In this document: piece by piece, positions 5,302-6,261 of the stretch
How the letters are laid out: each line of letters opens with the position of its first letter
Numbering within the stretch: the stretch's first letter is position 1
The notes under the pieces: generated by a model
Seen by the model: the letters and a program-made list of their open reading frames with translations, nothing else
What the model was told of the DNA's origin: nothing
The model's database searches: none
Program-made: the position numbers and the translations under genes
NCBI GenBank assembly: GCA_029939635.1
Contig: JAOZSN010000085.1
Coordinates: 6,361-12,621 of the forward strand
Length of the DNA stretch: 6,261 nt
From: Deltaproteobacteria bacterium
GTDB lineage: Bacteria; Desulfobacterota; Desulfobulbia; Desulfobulbales; SURF-16
Direction of reading: 5' to 3'

Positions 5302-6261
5302 TCACGATCTTTTTTGTAACATCCACAGGTTTCCCGCAATCCATTCCCCTCGTTCCTTCCTGATATTGGCAGGCTGTGACTCGATGATAGTGAAGTCATG
5401 TGTCTTGGTCAGCTCGGCAATATATTCTCTGCTATGACCATAGCGCCCACTGCTTTTTAGCTCAAAGCCCTCATCTTTCGTCTGTTCGGTGGAAAAGAGA
5501 AATACTGCTTCCTGGGAAGCACTGCTCTGTATCTGGGTGAAAATATCACTGAGGTCGCCAATATAGACAAAGACATCAGCGGCAATGAAGAGATTAAAAT
5601 AATGGTATTGTTGTTGAAGAAAGGTGACAATATCTTCTTCGAATAACTCTTGGTAAATTTCTTTTTTGGCGGCCAGTGCCAGCATTTTGGGAGAGAGATC
5701 TAGGCCGATGAGGCTGGGGCAAAGAGAGTGGAAGGCCTCTCCTGAGAGGCCGGTGCCGCATCCCATATCGAGACCGTGCTGCAAAGGGCTCGTATTGCCA
5801 TTTCTCTGCAGCATGTCCCGCAGCATGGCTGGGGTGCGATATTCTAGTTTGTCGACCAGGCTTTCCTCGTAATGATCTGAAAACTGGTCAAAGACATCAC
5901 GAACATAGTCAACAGGGGCAGTGACTGTGCTTGTGCCTGAAAGGGCGGCCAGCATGTGCTGGGCAGCACTGCTGTTATAATTTTGGGCGATGAGTTGTTT
6001 ATAGGTGCTTATGGCTTTGTGTGGTTGCTGTTGGCGGTGGTACAAATAACCCAGGTTGTTCAAGGCCTGCAGGTGGTCTTTTTGTTGCTTTAAGGTTTGT
6101 TCGAAATAGCGGATTGCCTGGTCATGTTCTCCCATATCCTTGCTCAAGACACCAAGGTTATACAGGGTGTCACTCTCCTGGGGGGCAAGCTCAAGGATGC
6201 GCAGGTATATCTCCTTGGCCTGAGATAATCGTCCCGCCTGTTTCAGAGCCAGGGCCAGGTA
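5302..6261 (-). CDS. TPR-repeat class I SAM-dependent methyltransferase (5' end cut off by window edge)
   Basis: The minus-strand frame is open from the right edge to TGA at 5304-5302, giving 319 visible residues. The N-terminus lies outside. A TTG at 6147 is not the start, because the TPR pattern continues upstream of it without a stop. Numbered from the edge, TPR units cover about 1-30, 31-64 and 65-98, with cores such as NLGVLSKDMGEHDQAIRYFE and NNLGYLYHRQQQPHKAISTY. A linker VFDQFSDHYEESLVDKLEYR at 123-142 leads into a Rossmann methyltransferase. It has motif I GLDMGCGTG at 163-171, the acidic SAM-ribose residue in GLDLSPKML at 186-194, and AADVFVYIGDL at 227-237. This TPR-plus-methyltransferase layout matches the predicted methyltransferases grouped as COG4976 (recalled, not searched). 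The substrate is unknown; TPRs usually bind a protein partner. The gene converges on the chemoreceptor gene with a 42-bp gap. Confidence 0.92.
   Translation of the reverse strand, partial: YLALALKQAGRLSQAKEIYLRILELAPQESDTLYNLGVLSKDMGEHDQAIRYFEQTLKQQKDHLQALNNLGYLYHRQQQPHKAISTYKQLIAQNYNSSAAQHMLAALSGTSTVTAPVDYVRDVFDQFSDHYEESLVDKLEYRTPAMLRDMLQRNGNTSPLQHGLDMGCGTGLSGEAFHSLCPSLIGLDLSPKMLALAAKKEIYQELFEEDIVTFLQQQYHYFNLFIAADVFVYIGDLSDIFTQIQSSASQEAVFLFSTEQTKDEGFELKSSGRYGHSREYIAELTKTHDFTIIESQPANIRKERGEWIAGNLWMLQKRS

Noticed and set aside
5285..5316. Possible intrinsic terminator between the convergent genes (CTAT/ATAG stem, then a T-run)
   Set aside because: The stem is only 4-5 bp with little GC and the T-run begins about 9 nt after it, inside the methyltransferase gene.
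6145..6147. TTG as the methyltransferase start
   Set aside because: TPR sequence continues in frame to the window edge without a stop, so the real start is outside.

Overview
The window suggests a Gram-negative bacterium of moderate GC content. The C4-zinc-finger topoisomerase-like protein, the MCP ending in an acid/aromatic tail and the TPR-methyltransferase together would fit a deltaproteobacterium such as a Desulfobulbales sulfate reducer (Desulfotalea-like). That placement is an impression from protein style, not a database result.

Layout, left to right. (1) Positions 1-955, minus strand: the N-terminal part of an unrecognised gene that runs off the left edge. It has a helical, lysine-rich head followed by very acidic 77-residue repeats, encoded by a 231-bp DNA repeat whose two visible copies are almost identical. 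(2) Positions 956-1268: a 313-bp divergent intergenic region with a good sigma-70-like promoter on each strand and an imperfect palindrome at the expected start of the leftward transcript. (3) Positions 1269-3914, plus strand: an 881-residue protein with the full architecture of bacterial type IA DNA topoisomerase I (TOPRIM, gate domains, three C4 zinc ribbons, basic tail). The catalytic-tyrosine motif and other cleavage residues are replaced, while the TOPRIM acidic triad is kept. It looks like an intact but non-cleaving topoisomerase paralog and is the most interesting item here. (4) Positions 4045-5259, plus strand: a chemoreceptor with a bare two-helix membrane anchor, no sensor domain of useful size, no HAMP, and a C-terminal pentapeptide resembling a CheR tether. 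(5) Positions 5302-6261, minus strand: a TPR plus class I SAM-methyltransferase protein whose N-terminus lies beyond the right edge. It is convergent with the chemoreceptor gene.

The genes do not form one obvious operon. The acidic-repeat gene and the topoisomerase-like gene share a divergent promoter region, and both encode long acidic disordered segments, so co-regulation or a functional link is possible but unproven. The chemoreceptor and the methyltransferase look like independent neighbours. No RNA genes, CRISPR arrays, insertion sequences or convincing intrinsic terminators were seen.
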